From contig JACSRM010000218.1 of NCBI GenBank assembly GCA_014879745.1, positions 1 to 37,456 on the forward strand: a DNA stretch of 37,456 bases. The letters run 5' to 3'. The notes beneath the pieces are model-generated. The model worked only from the letters and a program-made list of their open reading frames with translations. It ran no database searches and was not told the DNA's origin. This stretch comes from Burkholderiaceae bacterium (GTDB lineage: Bacteria > Pseudomonadota > Gammaproteobacteria > Burkholderiales > Burkholderiaceae_C). Below are positions 16,616 through 25,606 of the stretch, piece after piece. Each line of letters opens with the position of its first letter. Position 1 is the first letter of the stretch. The position numbers and the translations under genes were made by a program.

Positions 16616-17719
16616 TCACTTGACCACGTCGTACTGGCCGCCCTTCCACTGGTAGACGATGAAGCCGGGCTTCTTCGGGTCGCCCTTGGCGTCGAACTCG
16701 ACCTTACCCAGCACGGTATTGAAGCTGCCGCCGGCCAGCGCCTTCTGAACGTCGTCGTACTTCAGGTTGCCCGCCTTCTGGACGGCCTGGGCGTAGACCT
16801 GGACGGCCGCGTAGCAGAACAGCACGTAGCCCTCGGGCTCGATCTTGCTTTCGCGGAACTGCTTGACCACGGCGGCCGATGCGGGATCCTTGCGCGGGTC
16901 CGGGTAGAAGGTGAACAGCGTTCCCTCGAGCGCCGGTCCGGCCGCCGCGGCCAGTTCGTTGCTGGTCGACGTGTTGCCACTCATCACCTGCAGCTTCAGG
17001 CCACCCTGAGCGGCCTGGCGAAGGATCAGCCCGAGTTCGGTGTAGTAGCCGCCGTAGAACAGCACGTCGACGCCGCCAGCCTTGAGCTTGCTGATCAGCG
17101 CCGTGTAGTCCTTCTCGCCGGCGGTGATCGATTCGCGCAACGCCGGCACGACCTTATTGTCCGCCAGAACCTTGGTGACGACGTCAGCTTGGCCCTTGCC
17201 GAACGCGCTCTTGTCGTCGACGACGGCCACCTTCTTCCCGGGGAACTTCTTGGCGATGTACTCGGCCGCAACGGCGCCCTCCTGATCGTCGCGTCCCGTC
17301 AGCCGGAAGATGTTCTTCAGGCCACGATCGGTGACCTTGCCGTTGGTCGAGATGGTGATGATCGGCGTCTGCGCCTCGTTGTAAACCTCCGAGGCAGGGA
17401 TAGTGGAACTCGAGCAGTAGTGCCCCACGATGGCCGAGACCTTCTTGTTGACCATCGCGTTGGCCACCGCCACCGCCTGCTTCGGGTCGCAGACGTCGTC
17501 GCCGACTTCCACCTTGAGCTTCTGCCCCAGCACGCCACCCGCCGCGTTGATGTTTGCAACGGCGGCTTCGACGCCGTTGCGCATCTGCTCGCCGCCGGAG
17601 GCGTACTGTCCCGACATGGGTCCCGCCACGCCGATCACGATATCGGCGCGCGCGCCGATGGATACGAGCAAGCCGGCCGCAGCGATCAATGCGGTGGCGA
17701 TGCGATGGGTACTGTGCAT
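16616..17719 (-). CDS. livK: Branched-chain amino acid-type ABC transporter substrate-binding protein, LivK
   Basis: Periplasmic receptor, 367 residues, beginning with a Sec signal peptide that ends near residue 25 (SIGARA). The mature protein starts DIVIGVAGPMSGQYASGGEQM and has the type-1 periplasmic binding fold landmarks: AVAVANAMVNKKVSAIVGHYCSSSTIPAS (ligand-contacting hinge serines), FRLTGRDDQEG, VAVVDDKSAFGKG and DVLFYGGYYTELG. This set is close to leucine/isoleucine/valine receptors, so amino acids or amide-like analogues are likely ligands. GGAGAG precedes ATG 17719. Its promoter region carries the conserved element at 17855-17871, shared with the catabolic genes. Confidence 0.94.
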   Translation of the reverse strand: MHSTHRIATALIAAAGLLVSIGARADIVIGVAGPMSGQYASGGEQMRNGVEAAVANINAAGGVLGQKLKVEVGDDVCDPKQAVAVANAMVNKKVSAIVGHYCSSSTIPASEVYNEAQTPIITISTNGKVTDRGLKNIFRLTGRDDQEGAVAAEYIAKKFPGKKVAVVDDKSAFGKGQADVVTKVLADNKVVPALRESITAGEKDYTALISKLKAGGVDVLFYGGYYTELGLILRQAAQGGLKLQVMSGNTSTSNELAAAAGPALEGTLFTFYPDPRKDPASAAVVKQFRESKIEPEGYVLFCYAAVQVYAQAVQKAGNLKYDDVQKALAGGSFNTVLGKVEFDAKGDPKKPGFIVYQWKGGQYDVVK

Positions 17720-17795
17720 GAGTGCTCTCCAGGGAAGTGGCAAGTGGATTGATGTGCAGGCGCACGCCGCGCGGCGCCGACCGAGCGCTACTCGG

Positions 17796-17812
17796 TGATG
17801 CAGATTTTCGGA
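17796..17812 (+). promoter_or_regulatory. Weak copy of the CTATGCAG-N4-CCGCA element
   Basis: TGATGCAG-ATTT-TCGGA matches the conserved element at 9 of its 13 fixed positions. It lies between the strong copy at 17855 and livK but in the opposite orientation to livK. It might be an auxiliary site or coincidence. Confidence 0.3.
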
Positions 17813-17854
17813 TTTCAGAAGGTCTAATGTCTTGCAGTCTTGCCGACGTGTTTT

Positions 17855-17871
17855 TGCGGCAATCTGCATAG
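17855..17871 (-). promoter_or_regulatory. Conserved 17-base element upstream of livKHMGF
   Basis: On the minus strand the bases are CTATGCAG-ATTG-CCGCA. The element points towards livK, ending 135 bases before its start codon. All 13 fixed positions are shared with the copies at 18135, 31167 and 31266. The 552-base gap from 17720 to 18271 holds no gene that I can support and serves as control region for livK and the divergent dehydrogenase operon. An asymmetric site of this length suits an AraC-family protein. Confidence 0.7.
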
Positions 17872-18134
17872 TTACATCGGGTATTCCCGAAGCCAGCAGA
17901 TTTCCCCGCCGGTTGCAAGGGGTGTCGAACCCAGCCCTTGCCGTGAACGCATGACGCAGTCTTATGCCTCGTCTTCAGGAGACAACTCTCTAGCGAGCGC
18001 GCTCATGCAGTGCATTGCCGAGAAAGCCTGGATCGGTCGCAGGCCACCCGGGTAGAGCGGCACAGCCATCAACTGGACGTTTGGCCACGCGCCTCCGTGG
18101 TGCGTGTATCTGCACAGTCAGAATCTACCTATTG

Positions 18135-18151
18135 CTATGCAGATTTCCGCA
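18135..18151 (+). promoter_or_regulatory. Conserved 17-base element upstream of the dehydrogenase operon
   Basis: CTATGCAG-ATTT-CCGCA, oriented towards the aldehyde dehydrogenase gene and ending 120 bases before its start codon. The next base is T, so that ATGC and GCAT form a short inverted repeat 8 bases apart, as also at 31266. It is one of four strong copies in the window. Confidence 0.7.
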
Positions 18152-18271
18152 TCTTTGTGGCTTCAAAGAATCGAGACACCGCGGCTGCGACCGAGCACAC
18201 TCTCCACCGTGCCGGCTCACTTCAATCGCCGCGCCGGCGACTTCCCTTAACTCACAAGCACGGAGCCTTCA

Positions 18272-19822
18272 ATGCACGTTCTTCCGTATGTCAACGAACC
18301 CTACGACACCTTCACGTCGCCTGCGGCGCAGGAGGAGATGCGTGCCGCTCTTGCGGAGGTGCGCAGCCAGTTCGGCCAGACCTATCCCGCGGTGATCGGC
18401 GGCAAGAGGGTGCAGCGCGATGCGCTGATCGTGTCCACGAACCCTTCGGCGCCGAGTGAAGTGGTCGGCAAGGCCAGCCGCGCCACGCGCGAAGACGCCG
18501 AAGCCGCTCTGGACGCTGCCTGGAAGGCCTTCGACAGCTGGAAGCTGTGGAAGCAGGAAGACCGCTCCCGGGTCATGCTGAAGGCAGCGGCCATCATGCG
18601 TCGGCGCAAACGCGAGCTCGAAGCCTGGCTGGTCTACGAGATCGGCAAGAACTGGGTCGAGGCCAGCGCCGAAGTGGCGGAGATGATCGACTTCACCGAG
18701 TACTACGCGCGCCAGGCCCTGCGCCACGTCGGCGGTCTCGGCCACCTCAACGCCTTCCCGGGCGAGGAGAACCAGAGCTTCTACATCCCGTTGGGTGCCG
18801 GCCTGACGATCGCGCCGTGGAACTTCCCGATGGCGCTGATGACCGGCATGACCGTGGGTGCGGTCGTGGTCGGCAACACCGTCGTGTGCAAGCCGGCCGA
18901 GGACACAGTGGTCGCGATCGCCAAGATGGCCGAGATCTTCGAGGAAGCCGGGCTGCCGCCGGGCGTGATCAACTACCTGCCGGGCCTCGGCTCGGAAGTG
19001 GGCTCCTATCTGGTGGAGCACCCGCGCACGCGCTTCATCAACTTCACCGGGAGCCTGGCGACCGGCAAGCGCATCAACGAGGCGGCGGCCAAGGTGGGCG
19101 AAGGTCAGCGTTGGTTCAAGCGCGTCTTCCTCGAGCTGGGCGGCAAGGACGCCATCCTCGTCGACGAGACGGCCGACCTCGACGCCGCGGCACTGGGCGT
19201 GATCCAGAGCGCCTACGGATACCAGGGTCAGAAGTGCTCGGCGTGCTCGCGCCTGGTCATTGTCGACAGCGTCTACGACCGGTTGATCGAGCGCGTCGTC
19301 GAGCGCGCCAAGAGCCTGCGCGTGGCAGCGGCGGAGACGAACCCCGACATGGGCCCGGTGTGCAACCTTGCGCAGGACGCAAAGGTGCGCGAGTACCTCG
19401 GCATCGGGCGCAGCGAAGGCAAGCTCCTGGTGGGCGGTCGTCGTATGGACGGCGATGGCTTCTTTTTCGAGCCCACGGTCTTCGGCGACGTGGCCCCCAC
19501 GGCGCGGTTGGCACAGGAGGAGGTCTTCGGACCGGTCGTCGCCGCGATCCGCGTCAAGAACTTCGACGAGGGCCTGGCCGTGGTGAACAACACCGTCTAC
19601 GGCCTGACCGGCGCTCTCTACTCGCGTGATCGCGCCCGCATCGAGCTGGCACGTCGCGAGTTCCACGTCGGCAACCTGTACTTCAACCGCAAGTGCTCGG
19701 GTGCTCTGGCAGGCGTGCAGCCCTTCGGCGGCTTCAACCTGACGGGCACCGACACCAAGACCGGCGGCCCGGACTACCTGCTGCAGTTCCTGCAGATGAA
19801 GTCGGTGGCCGAGCGTCTCTGA
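18272..19822 (+). CDS. Aldehyde dehydrogenase, L-glutamate gamma-semialdehyde (P5C) dehydrogenase type
   Basis: NAD(P)-dependent oxidation of an aldehyde to an acid; 516 residues, single-domain RocA/PruA-like. Motifs: PWNFPMALMTGM (cofactor site Asn), VCKPAEDT, FTGSLATGKRI, the general-base Glu in ELGGKDA and the catalytic Cys in GYQGQKCSACSR. The C-terminus GGPDYLLQFLQMKSV resembles P5C dehydrogenases, which make glutamate from glutamate semialdehyde. Glutamate dehydrogenase three genes downstream fits that reaction, but no proline dehydrogenase or ornithine aminotransferase is present, so a related semialdehyde is possible. First gene of a long operon under the element at 18135. Confidence 0.88.
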   Translation: MHVLPYVNEPYDTFTSPAAQEEMRAALAEVRSQFGQTYPAVIGGKRVQRDALIVSTNPSAPSEVVGKASRATREDAEAALDAAWKAFDSWKLWKQEDRSRVMLKAAAIMRRRKRELEAWLVYEIGKNWVEASAEVAEMIDFTEYYARQALRHVGGLGHLNAFPGEENQSFYIPLGAGLTIAPWNFPMALMTGMTVGAVVVGNTVVCKPAEDTVVAIAKMAEIFEEAGLPPGVINYLPGLGSEVGSYLVEHPRTRFINFTGSLATGKRINEAAAKVGEGQRWFKRVFLELGGKDAILVDETADLDAAALGVIQSAYGYQGQKCSACSRLVIVDSVYDRLIERVVERAKSLRVAAAETNPDMGPVCNLAQDAKVREYLGIGRSEGKLLVGGRRMDGDGFFFEPTVFGDVAPTARLAQEEVFGPVVAAIRVKNFDEGLAVVNNTVYGLTGALYSRDRARIELARREFHVGNLYFNRKCSGALAGVQPFGGFNLTGTDTKTGGPDYLLQFLQMKSVAERL

Positions 19823-19836
19823 TCTGGAGCCGACGC

Positions 19837-21039
19837 ATGAGCTTCATCGCCGAACGCCTGGCCGTGATCGCACGGGCCGAGACCATGGAGATGGCCGCGC
19901 GCGCCGCTGAGTTGCGGCGCCGGGGGCACGATGTGGTCTCGCTGTCGCAGGGCGAACCCGACTTCGATACGCCGGATCACATCCAGCAAGCTGCGATCCG
20001 CGCCATGCGCGAGGGCAAGACCCGCTACACCGAGGCCGCAGGCATGTTGCCGCTGCGCGAGGCGGTGGTGGCCAAGATGGCGGCTGACCACGGACTGCGC
20101 TACACCCCCGACCAGGTCAGCGTCACCGCCGGAGCCAAGCAGGCGATCTTCAATGCCTTCCTCGCGTCGTTGAATGCAGGCGACGAAGTCGTGGTGCCGG
20201 CGCCGTGCTGGGTGTCCTACCCGGAGATCGTCAAGCTCACCGGCGGCACGCCCGTGGTCGTGGAGTGCCCGCGCGAGGCCGGCTTCAAGCTCACCGGCGC
20301 ACAACTGGAGGCAGCCATCACGCCGCGTACCAAGTGGCTGATGCTGAACTCGCCGTCGAACCCGACGGGCGCGGTCTACTCGCGTGCGGAACTGGCCGCG
20401 CTGGCCGAGGTGCTCACCCGCCATCCACAGGTCTGGGTGCTGACCGACGACATCTACGAGAAGCTGGTCTACACCGAGGCCCCGTTCGAGACCATCCTGC
20501 AGGTGGCGCCCGAACTCCAGTCGCGTGCGCTGGTGATCAACGGCGTATCCAAGGCGTACTGCATGACCGGATGGCGCATCGGCTACGCCGTCGGTCCGCG
20601 CGAACTGATCAAGGCGATGAACCTGGTGCTCGGCCAGAGCACGAACAACTCCAATGCCATCGCCCAGGCCGCGGCCATCGAGGCGCTGACTGGCGAGCAG
20701 TCTTGCCTGACCACCTTTCGTTCGGCCTTCAGGGAACGGCGCGACTTCATCGTCGCCGCGCTGCGGGACGTTCGCGGACTGAGCGTTGACGTGCCCGACG
20801 GTGCGTTCTACGTCTACGTGTCGTGTGAAGCCCTGATCGGCAAGCGCACGCCCCAGGGCAGCGTGCTGGCGACCGACCGCGACTTCGTGCGCTACCTGCT
20901 GGACCAGGCGCAAGTCGCCGTCGTCTCTGGAACGGGCTTCCTGCATTCGTCGTACTTCCGCGCTTCGTACGCCGCCGGCCTGCCGAAGCTCGAGCAGGCT
21001 GTCCAACGCATCGCTACCGCCGCGGCCGCGCTTTCCTGA
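19837..21039 (+). CDS. PLP-dependent class I/II aminotransferase (aspartate aminotransferase-like)
   Basis: Fold-type I aminotransferase, 400 residues. Conserved features are SQGEPDFDTPDHI, TRYTEAAGMLPLREAV, SVTAGAKQAIFNAFLA, NSPSNPTGAVYSRAEL, the PLP-contact LTDDIYEKLVY, and the Schiff-base lysine in INGVSKAYCMTGWRIGY, with the substrate carboxylate-binding Arg near the C-terminus (FRASYA). It resembles the aspartate/prephenate aminotransferase subgroup (I-gamma). It starts 14 bases after the dehydrogenase. With glutamate dehydrogenase it could remove an amino group from the substrate and recycle 2-oxoglutarate. Confidence 0.9.
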   Translation: MSFIAERLAVIARAETMEMAARAAELRRRGHDVVSLSQGEPDFDTPDHIQQAAIRAMREGKTRYTEAAGMLPLREAVVAKMAADHGLRYTPDQVSVTAGAKQAIFNAFLASLNAGDEVVVPAPCWVSYPEIVKLTGGTPVVVECPREAGFKLTGAQLEAAITPRTKWLMLNSPSNPTGAVYSRAELAALAEVLTRHPQVWVLTDDIYEKLVYTEAPFETILQVAPELQSRALVINGVSKAYCMTGWRIGYAVGPRELIKAMNLVLGQSTNNSNAIAQAAAIEALTGEQSCLTTFRSAFRERRDFIVAALRDVRGLSVDVPDGAFYVYVSCEALIGKRTPQGSVLATDRDFVRYLLDQAQVAVVSGTGFLHSSYFRASYAAGLPKLEQAVQRIATAAAALS

Positions 21040-21047
21040 GCAGGAAC

Positions 21048-22211
21048 ATGAGTCGACACACCCTCATCATCGGCGGCGGCGGCATGGGTTCGGCCACCGC
21101 CTGCTTCCTGTCCGAGATGGCAGGGCCGGGCGAACGAATCACCGTCGTGGAGCGCGACCCGACCTACCAGAGCGCCTCGTCGAGCCTTTCTGCGAGCTCC
21201 ATCCGCCAGCAGTTCTCCACTTCGGCCAGCGTGAAGCTCTCGCAGTTCGGCTGGGAGTTCATGCGCTCCTGTGTCGATGAGGGGGGCGTGCCGGGCGGCG
21301 CGGTCGGTCTGAACGAGCGCGGCTACCTCTTCCTGGGACAGGAGCATCAGGCCGAGGCGCTGCGCACGCGTGCCGACGCCAATCGCGCTCTGGGCGCCCC
21401 CATCGAGGAGTTCACCCAAGCCGAGTTGTCGGCTCGCTACCCCTGGATGAACACCGGCGACATCGCCTATGCGGCGCAGGCGACGGCTGGCGAGGGCTGG
21501 TTCGACGGCTACATGCTGCAGCAGCTGTACCGCAGCCGGGCGCGCGCCCGTGGTGTGCAGTATTTGAAAGGCGACGTGGTCCGCCTTCATGTGCAGGGCC
21601 AGCGCGTCGTCGCGGCCGAACTGGCCGATGGCTCGCGCATCAAGGCCGACCGCGTGCTGAACGCTGGGGGGCCTTGGTCGGCTGCCGTGGCAAGAACGGT
21701 CGGGGTGGATATCCCGGTTCGTGCCCGTCGGCGCACGATGCTTGTCGTTTCCTGCCCGCAGGCCTTCGAGCACTTTCCGATCCTGATCGACACCTCAGGG
21801 ATCTTCGTGCGGCCCGAGCAGCACCACTTCCTGGTCACCGTGACCCCGCCCGCCGATCAGGATCTGGACGATTTGCCGCTCGATCCGGACTTCGGTACGT
21901 TCGAGGAGGTCGTGTGGCCGACGCTCGCCGAGCGCATCCCCGCGTTCGAGGCGCTGCGCGTCGAGCGCGCATGGGCCGGCTACTACGAATTCAACACCGT
22001 GGATCACAACGGCCTGGTCGGGCAAGTGGGGCCGGAGAACTTCTTCCTGGCCACCGGCTTCAGCGGCCACGGCCTGATGCACAGCTCCGGCGTGGGCCGC
22101 GGCGTGGCCGAGTTGCTGACGTTCGGAGAGTACCGCTCGATCGACCTGAGCCCGCTGTCGCCACGCCGGCTCGAGACCGGCGAGCTCATCGTTGAAGACG
22201 CCGTTTATTGA
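21048..22211 (+). CDS. FAD-dependent oxidoreductase, D-amino-acid oxidase (DAO) fold
   Basis: Flavoprotein of 387 residues. The FAD-binding Rossmann motif IIGGGGMGSATACFL is at the N-terminus and VVERD closes the first ADP-binding unit. ASSSLSASSIRQQFS corresponds to the active-site loop of the DAO family (glycine/sarcosine oxidase, FOXRED1-like), and GFSGHGLMHSSGVGRGVAEL is the second flavin-contacting motif. These enzymes oxidise a C-N bond of amino acids or N-methylated amines to an imine. It lies 8 bases after the aminotransferase. Context suggests amine or amino-acid oxidation, substrate unknown. Confidence 0.87.
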   Translation: MSRHTLIIGGGGMGSATACFLSEMAGPGERITVVERDPTYQSASSSLSASSIRQQFSTSASVKLSQFGWEFMRSCVDEGGVPGGAVGLNERGYLFLGQEHQAEALRTRADANRALGAPIEEFTQAELSARYPWMNTGDIAYAAQATAGEGWFDGYMLQQLYRSRARARGVQYLKGDVVRLHVQGQRVVAAELADGSRIKADRVLNAGGPWSAAVARTVGVDIPVRARRRTMLVVSCPQAFEHFPILIDTSGIFVRPEQHHFLVTVTPPADQDLDDLPLDPDFGTFEEVVWPTLAERIPAFEALRVERAWAGYYEFNTVDHNGLVGQVGPENFFLATGFSGHGLMHSSGVGRGVAELLTFGEYRSIDLSPLSPRRLETGELIVEDAVY

Positions 22212-22244
22212 CGAGCGATGCCACCCTGCAACCAGGAATTCACC

Positions 22245-23537
22245 ATGACCTCAGCCCCTGTGGACACGAAATCGGAGCTGTCCTACATGTCGCCCCGCCC
22301 GGACAGTCCCTGGGGTACCTACCTCGGCCAAGTCGATCGCGTGACCCCGTATCTCGGGCCGCTGCAGCGCTGGGTCGACATCCTCAAGCGCCCCAAGCAG
22401 GCGCTGGTCGTGAACGTACCCATCGAGCTGGACAACGGCCGCTTCGCGCACTTCGAGGGCTACCGAGTCCAGCACAGCTTGGCCCGTGGTCCCGGCAAGG
22501 GAGGGGTGCGCTTCCACCCTGACGTCACGCTGGAAGAGGTCACGGCGTTGTCCGCCTGGATGACGGTGAAGACAGCAGCGGTGAACCTGCCCTATGGCGG
22601 GGCCAAGGGTGGTGTTCGGGTCGACCCCAGGAAGCTATCGAGGGGAGAACTCGAACGGTTGACGCGGCGCTACACCAGCGCCATCGGCAAGATCATCGGG
22701 CCGCACACCGACATCCCGGCGCCGGACGTCAACACCAACGCGCAGGTTATGGCGTGGATGATGGACACCTACTCCATCAATACCGGTGCCACGGCCACCG
22801 GCGTGGTCACAGGAAAGCCCATCCACCTCGGCGGCAGCCTGGGTCGCGTGAAGGCCACCGGCCGCGGTGTCTTCGTCACCGGACGAGAAGCGGCACGGCG
22901 GATGGGCCTGGACCTGAACGGCGCCCGCATTGCGATCCAAGGCTTCGGCAACGTCGGCTCGGTGGCCGCCGAGTTGTTCGCCGACGCAGGGGCCAAAGTG
23001 GTGGCTGTCCAGGATCACAGCGGCACGCTCTACAACGACGGCGGGTTCGACGTGGCACGCCTGTTGGCGGCCAATGGACCCGACGGGATTGCCGGAAGCG
23101 GACTGGGTGAAAGCATCCCGGACGAGTCGTTCTGGGACGTACGCTGCGACATCCTGATTCCCGCCGCGCTGGAAGGCCAGCTTTCGGCTGAACGGGCGCG
23201 CCGGGTCTCAGCCCGCTTGGTCCTCGAGGGTGCGAACGGCCCCACCGTTCCGGCCGCCGACGACGTGCTGGCCGAGCGTGGCGTGCTGCTCGTCCCCGAC
23301 GTCATCTGCAATGCCGGCGGGGTGACCGTGAGCTACTTCGAATGGGTGCAGGACTTCTCTTCGTTCTTCTGGACGGAGGACGAGATCAACGTGCGCCTCG
23401 ACAAGATCCTGATGCAGGCCTTGACGCGCATCTGGGAGACGGCAGATCGCCACCGCATCTCCCTGCGAACGGCCACCTATGCCGTGGCCTTCGAGCGAAT
23501 CCTCATGGCGCACGAAGAACGCGGCCTTTACCCCTGA
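22245..23537 (+). CDS. gdhA: Glutamate dehydrogenase (Glu/Leu/Phe/Val dehydrogenase family)
   Basis: Reversible oxidative deamination of glutamate to 2-oxoglutarate, 430 residues. The substrate site is visible as [13 protein letters not shown] and the catalytic lysine as [27 protein letters not shown] and AWMMDTYS are family signatures; the dinucleotide fold is [30 protein letters not shown] is near the C-terminus. ATG 22245 follows AGGAATT and suits the family better than the ATG at 22218. The gene is 33 bases after the DAO gene, and its product probably acts catabolically, as a sink for amino groups collected by the aminotransferase. Confidence 0.92.
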   Translation: MTSAPVDTKSELSYMSPRPDSPWGTYLGQVDRVTPYLGPLQRWVDILKRPKQALVVNVPIELDNGRFAHFEGYRVQHSLARGPGKGGVRFHPDVTLEEVTALSAWMTVKTAAVNLPYGGAKGGVRVDPRKLSRGELERLTRRYTSAIGKIIGPHTDIPAPDVNTNAQVMAWMMDTYSINTGATATGVVTGKPIHLGGSLGRVKATGRGVFVTGREAARRMGLDLNGARIAIQGFGNVGSVAAELFADAGAKVVAVQDHSGTLYNDGGFDVARLLAANGPDGIAGSGLGESIPDESFWDVRCDILIPAALEGQLSAERARRVSARLVLEGANGPTVPAADDVLAERGVLLVPDVICNAGGVTVSYFEWVQDFSSFFWTEDEINVRLDKILMQALTRIWETADRHRISLRTATYAVAFERILMAHEERGLYP

Positions 23538-23582
23538 GAGTCTCTGAGCCGCTGCCCGTCCACAGCCGAACCGTCAAACATC

Positions 23583-24464
23583 ATGCTCAACGCCGCCAAG
23601 AGTCTTCCGCCGCCGACGCAGTACGAGCGCCCACGCTTCGCGCTGCCCGCGGGCGCCTGCGACTCGCATAGCCACGTCGTTCCCGAGTCCGGCTGGAGCC
23701 TGGTGCCCGGGGCCAACTACACCCCGGCGCCGGCTCCGGCCGAGACCCACCTGCAAATGCTCGACGCGTTGGGCCTGTCGCGAGGCGTCGTCGTCCAGCC
23801 GAGCATCTTCGGCACCGACAACCGCGCCGTGGTCGAGGCGATCGCCCGTGCGCCGCAGCGGTTGCGCGGCGTCGCGGTCGTCGCGCCTTCCATCCCCGAC
23901 GCCGAGTTGCAGCAGCTTCACACCCAGGGAATCCGGGGTGTCCGGTTCAACGTGATGCTCGGAGGCGGCGGCGGCTTGCAAGCCATGACCGAACTCGCTC
24001 CGCGCCTGGCGGCGCTGAACTGGCATGCCGAGATCCTGGTCGATGGCCAGTTGCTGCCGGAACTGGCCCCGGCACTGATGGCGCTGCCATGCCGGCTGGT
24101 CATCGACCACATGGCCAGCCTGCGCGCCGATGTCGCGATCGACTCGCCACCCGTTCGCGCCCTGCGCCAGCTATTGGCCGACCGGGACACCTGGGTCAAG
24201 CTGTCCGGCACTTACCGGCTGGCCGACGAGGCAAGTGACTGGCGGCTGGGCAAGCGCGGTCGAACGCTGCTCAAGGACGCTCCGGACCGAATGATCTGGG
24301 GCAGTGACTGGCCGCACGTGGCCTGTTCCTTCATGCCGGACGCCGGCCAACTTCTGAACCTTCTCGCCGACTGGTTAAACGCCGACGCCGCAACGCTGCA
24401 GCGCGTACTGGCGGACAACCCGGCCAACCTCTTCGACTTCCCCGTCGCCACAGGAGACAAATGA
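23583..24464 (+). CDS. Amidohydrolase-superfamily protein (COG3618, 2-pyrone dicarboxylate lactonase-like)
   Basis: A 293-residue TIM-barrel hydrolase. The first metal-type motif is DSHSHVVP near residue 27; later conserved features are RGVRFN, WHAEILVDG, LVIDHMAS, WVKLSGTYR and the C-terminal WGSDWPH with its catalytic Asp. This group hydrolyses lactones or decarboxylates ring-fission products, some members without a bound metal. The stop overlaps the following acyl-CoA dehydrogenase start (ATGA). Together with the next three genes it marks a switch from amino-group handling to ring- or acid-handling steps. Confidence 0.85.
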   Translation: MLNAAKSLPPPTQYERPRFALPAGACDSHSHVVPESGWSLVPGANYTPAPAPAETHLQMLDALGLSRGVVVQPSIFGTDNRAVVEAIARAPQRLRGVAVVAPSIPDAELQQLHTQGIRGVRFNVMLGGGGGLQAMTELAPRLAALNWHAEILVDGQLLPELAPALMALPCRLVIDHMASLRADVAIDSPPVRALRQLLADRDTWVKLSGTYRLADEASDWRLGKRGRTLLKDAPDRMIWGSDWPHVACSFMPDAGQLLNLLADWLNADAATLQRVLADNPANLFDFPVATGDK

Positions 24465-25606
24465 TGGACGTCAATCTGCAATTCATCGATCCGGCGTGGC
24501 CGGCCCGCGCCATCGCGACCGTCAAGGACGTCGTCGAGGAGTGCCGTGAGGAACTCGACGAGTGCGAGCGCATTGGCCGCTTCCCGGCCGAGACCTACAA
24601 GCGCATGGGCGCGCGCGGCCTGCTCGGCGTGATCACTCCCGAGGAATGGGGCGGCCTCGGCGGCGACGCGCCGGAGTACTGTTTCACCACCGAGGCGATG
24701 TGCCGCTGGGGCCTGGTGTCCAGCCAGGTGCAGATCCAGGGCATGCGCTGGATGAACGACTGGGGCACGCCCGAGCAGAAGAAGAAGTATCTGCCCGGCA
24801 TGGTCGCCGGCTCGCTCGTGTTCTCCGAGTCGATCTCGGAGCCGGGTGCCGGCTCGTCGCTGAAGAAGCTCTCGACCACTGCAGTGCGCAATGGCGGTGA
24901 CTGGCTCATCAACGGCAAGAAGATACACATCAACCTCGGCGCCGAGAGCCACGTCACGCTGGTCTACGCGATGACCGATGCGGGGCTCACCTCCTTCCTG
25001 GTCGATACCGACCTGAAGGGGGTGACCCGCCGCCACAGCGATCCGCTCGGCTACCGCTATCTGCCGACGGCCGACATGATCTTCGAGGACGTGCGCGTGC
25101 CCGATGCCGCGTTGCTCGGGGCGCCCGGCGAGGGCATGAAGACCTTCCTGTCCACGTTCAATGTCAGCAGACTCGGCAACGCCTCCGAACTGATCGGCTT
25201 CGCGACGCGCGCCCTTGCCGAGGCCACCGATTACGCTAAACAGCGCGACGTAGGTCCGCACAAGGTCACCGACTTCCAGGGCATCCAGTGGACGCTGGCC
25301 GACTGCTATGCGGCCCTCTACGGCGCCTCGCTCGCCCGGGACCATGCTGCCAATCTGGTCAAGCGTGGCGAAGAGTTCTCGATGGCGACGAGCCTGGCCA
25401 AGAAGCTCGCGATCGACGCCGCCGAGAAGACCACCAACGACGTGTTCGCGCTGACCGGCGGCTACGGCCTCTACCGCGACAAGCCGTTCGGCCAGCTGCT
25501 CTTCGAGGTGAAGACGCTGCGCATCGCCGGCGGCTCGGTCGAGATCCTGCGCAACTACATCGCCAGTCAGATCCTCAAGGACGAACAGCTGAAGGGACTC
25601 AAGTGA
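24461..25606 (+). CDS. Acyl-CoA dehydrogenase
   Basis: FAD-dependent alpha,beta-dehydrogenation of an acyl-CoA, 381 residues. N-terminal helical domain, then the FAD-binding strand domain with SESISEPGAGSS and INGKKIHIN, then the C-terminal helices with TGGYGLYRDKPF. At the position of the classical catalytic Glu (motif YEGT) it reads AGGS in LRIAGGSVEILRN, so the base must come from elsewhere, as in several related subfamilies. Start and stop overlap both neighbours by 4 bases (ATGA before, GTGA after), implying a stoichiometric unit with the amidohydrolase and CoA ligase. Confidence 0.9.
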   Translation: MMDVNLQFIDPAWPARAIATVKDVVEECREELDECERIGRFPAETYKRMGARGLLGVITPEEWGGLGGDAPEYCFTTEAMCRWGLVSSQVQIQGMRWMNDWGTPEQKKKYLPGMVAGSLVFSESISEPGAGSSLKKLSTTAVRNGGDWLINGKKIHINLGAESHVTLVYAMTDAGLTSFLVDTDLKGVTRRHSDPLGYRYLPTADMIFEDVRVPDAALLGAPGEGMKTFLSTFNVSRLGNASELIGFATRALAEATDYAKQRDVGPHKVTDFQGIQWTLADCYAALYGASLARDHAANLVKRGEEFSMATSLAKKLAIDAAEKTTNDVFALTGGYGLYRDKPFGQLLFEVKTLRIAGGSVEILRNYIASQILKDEQLKGLK

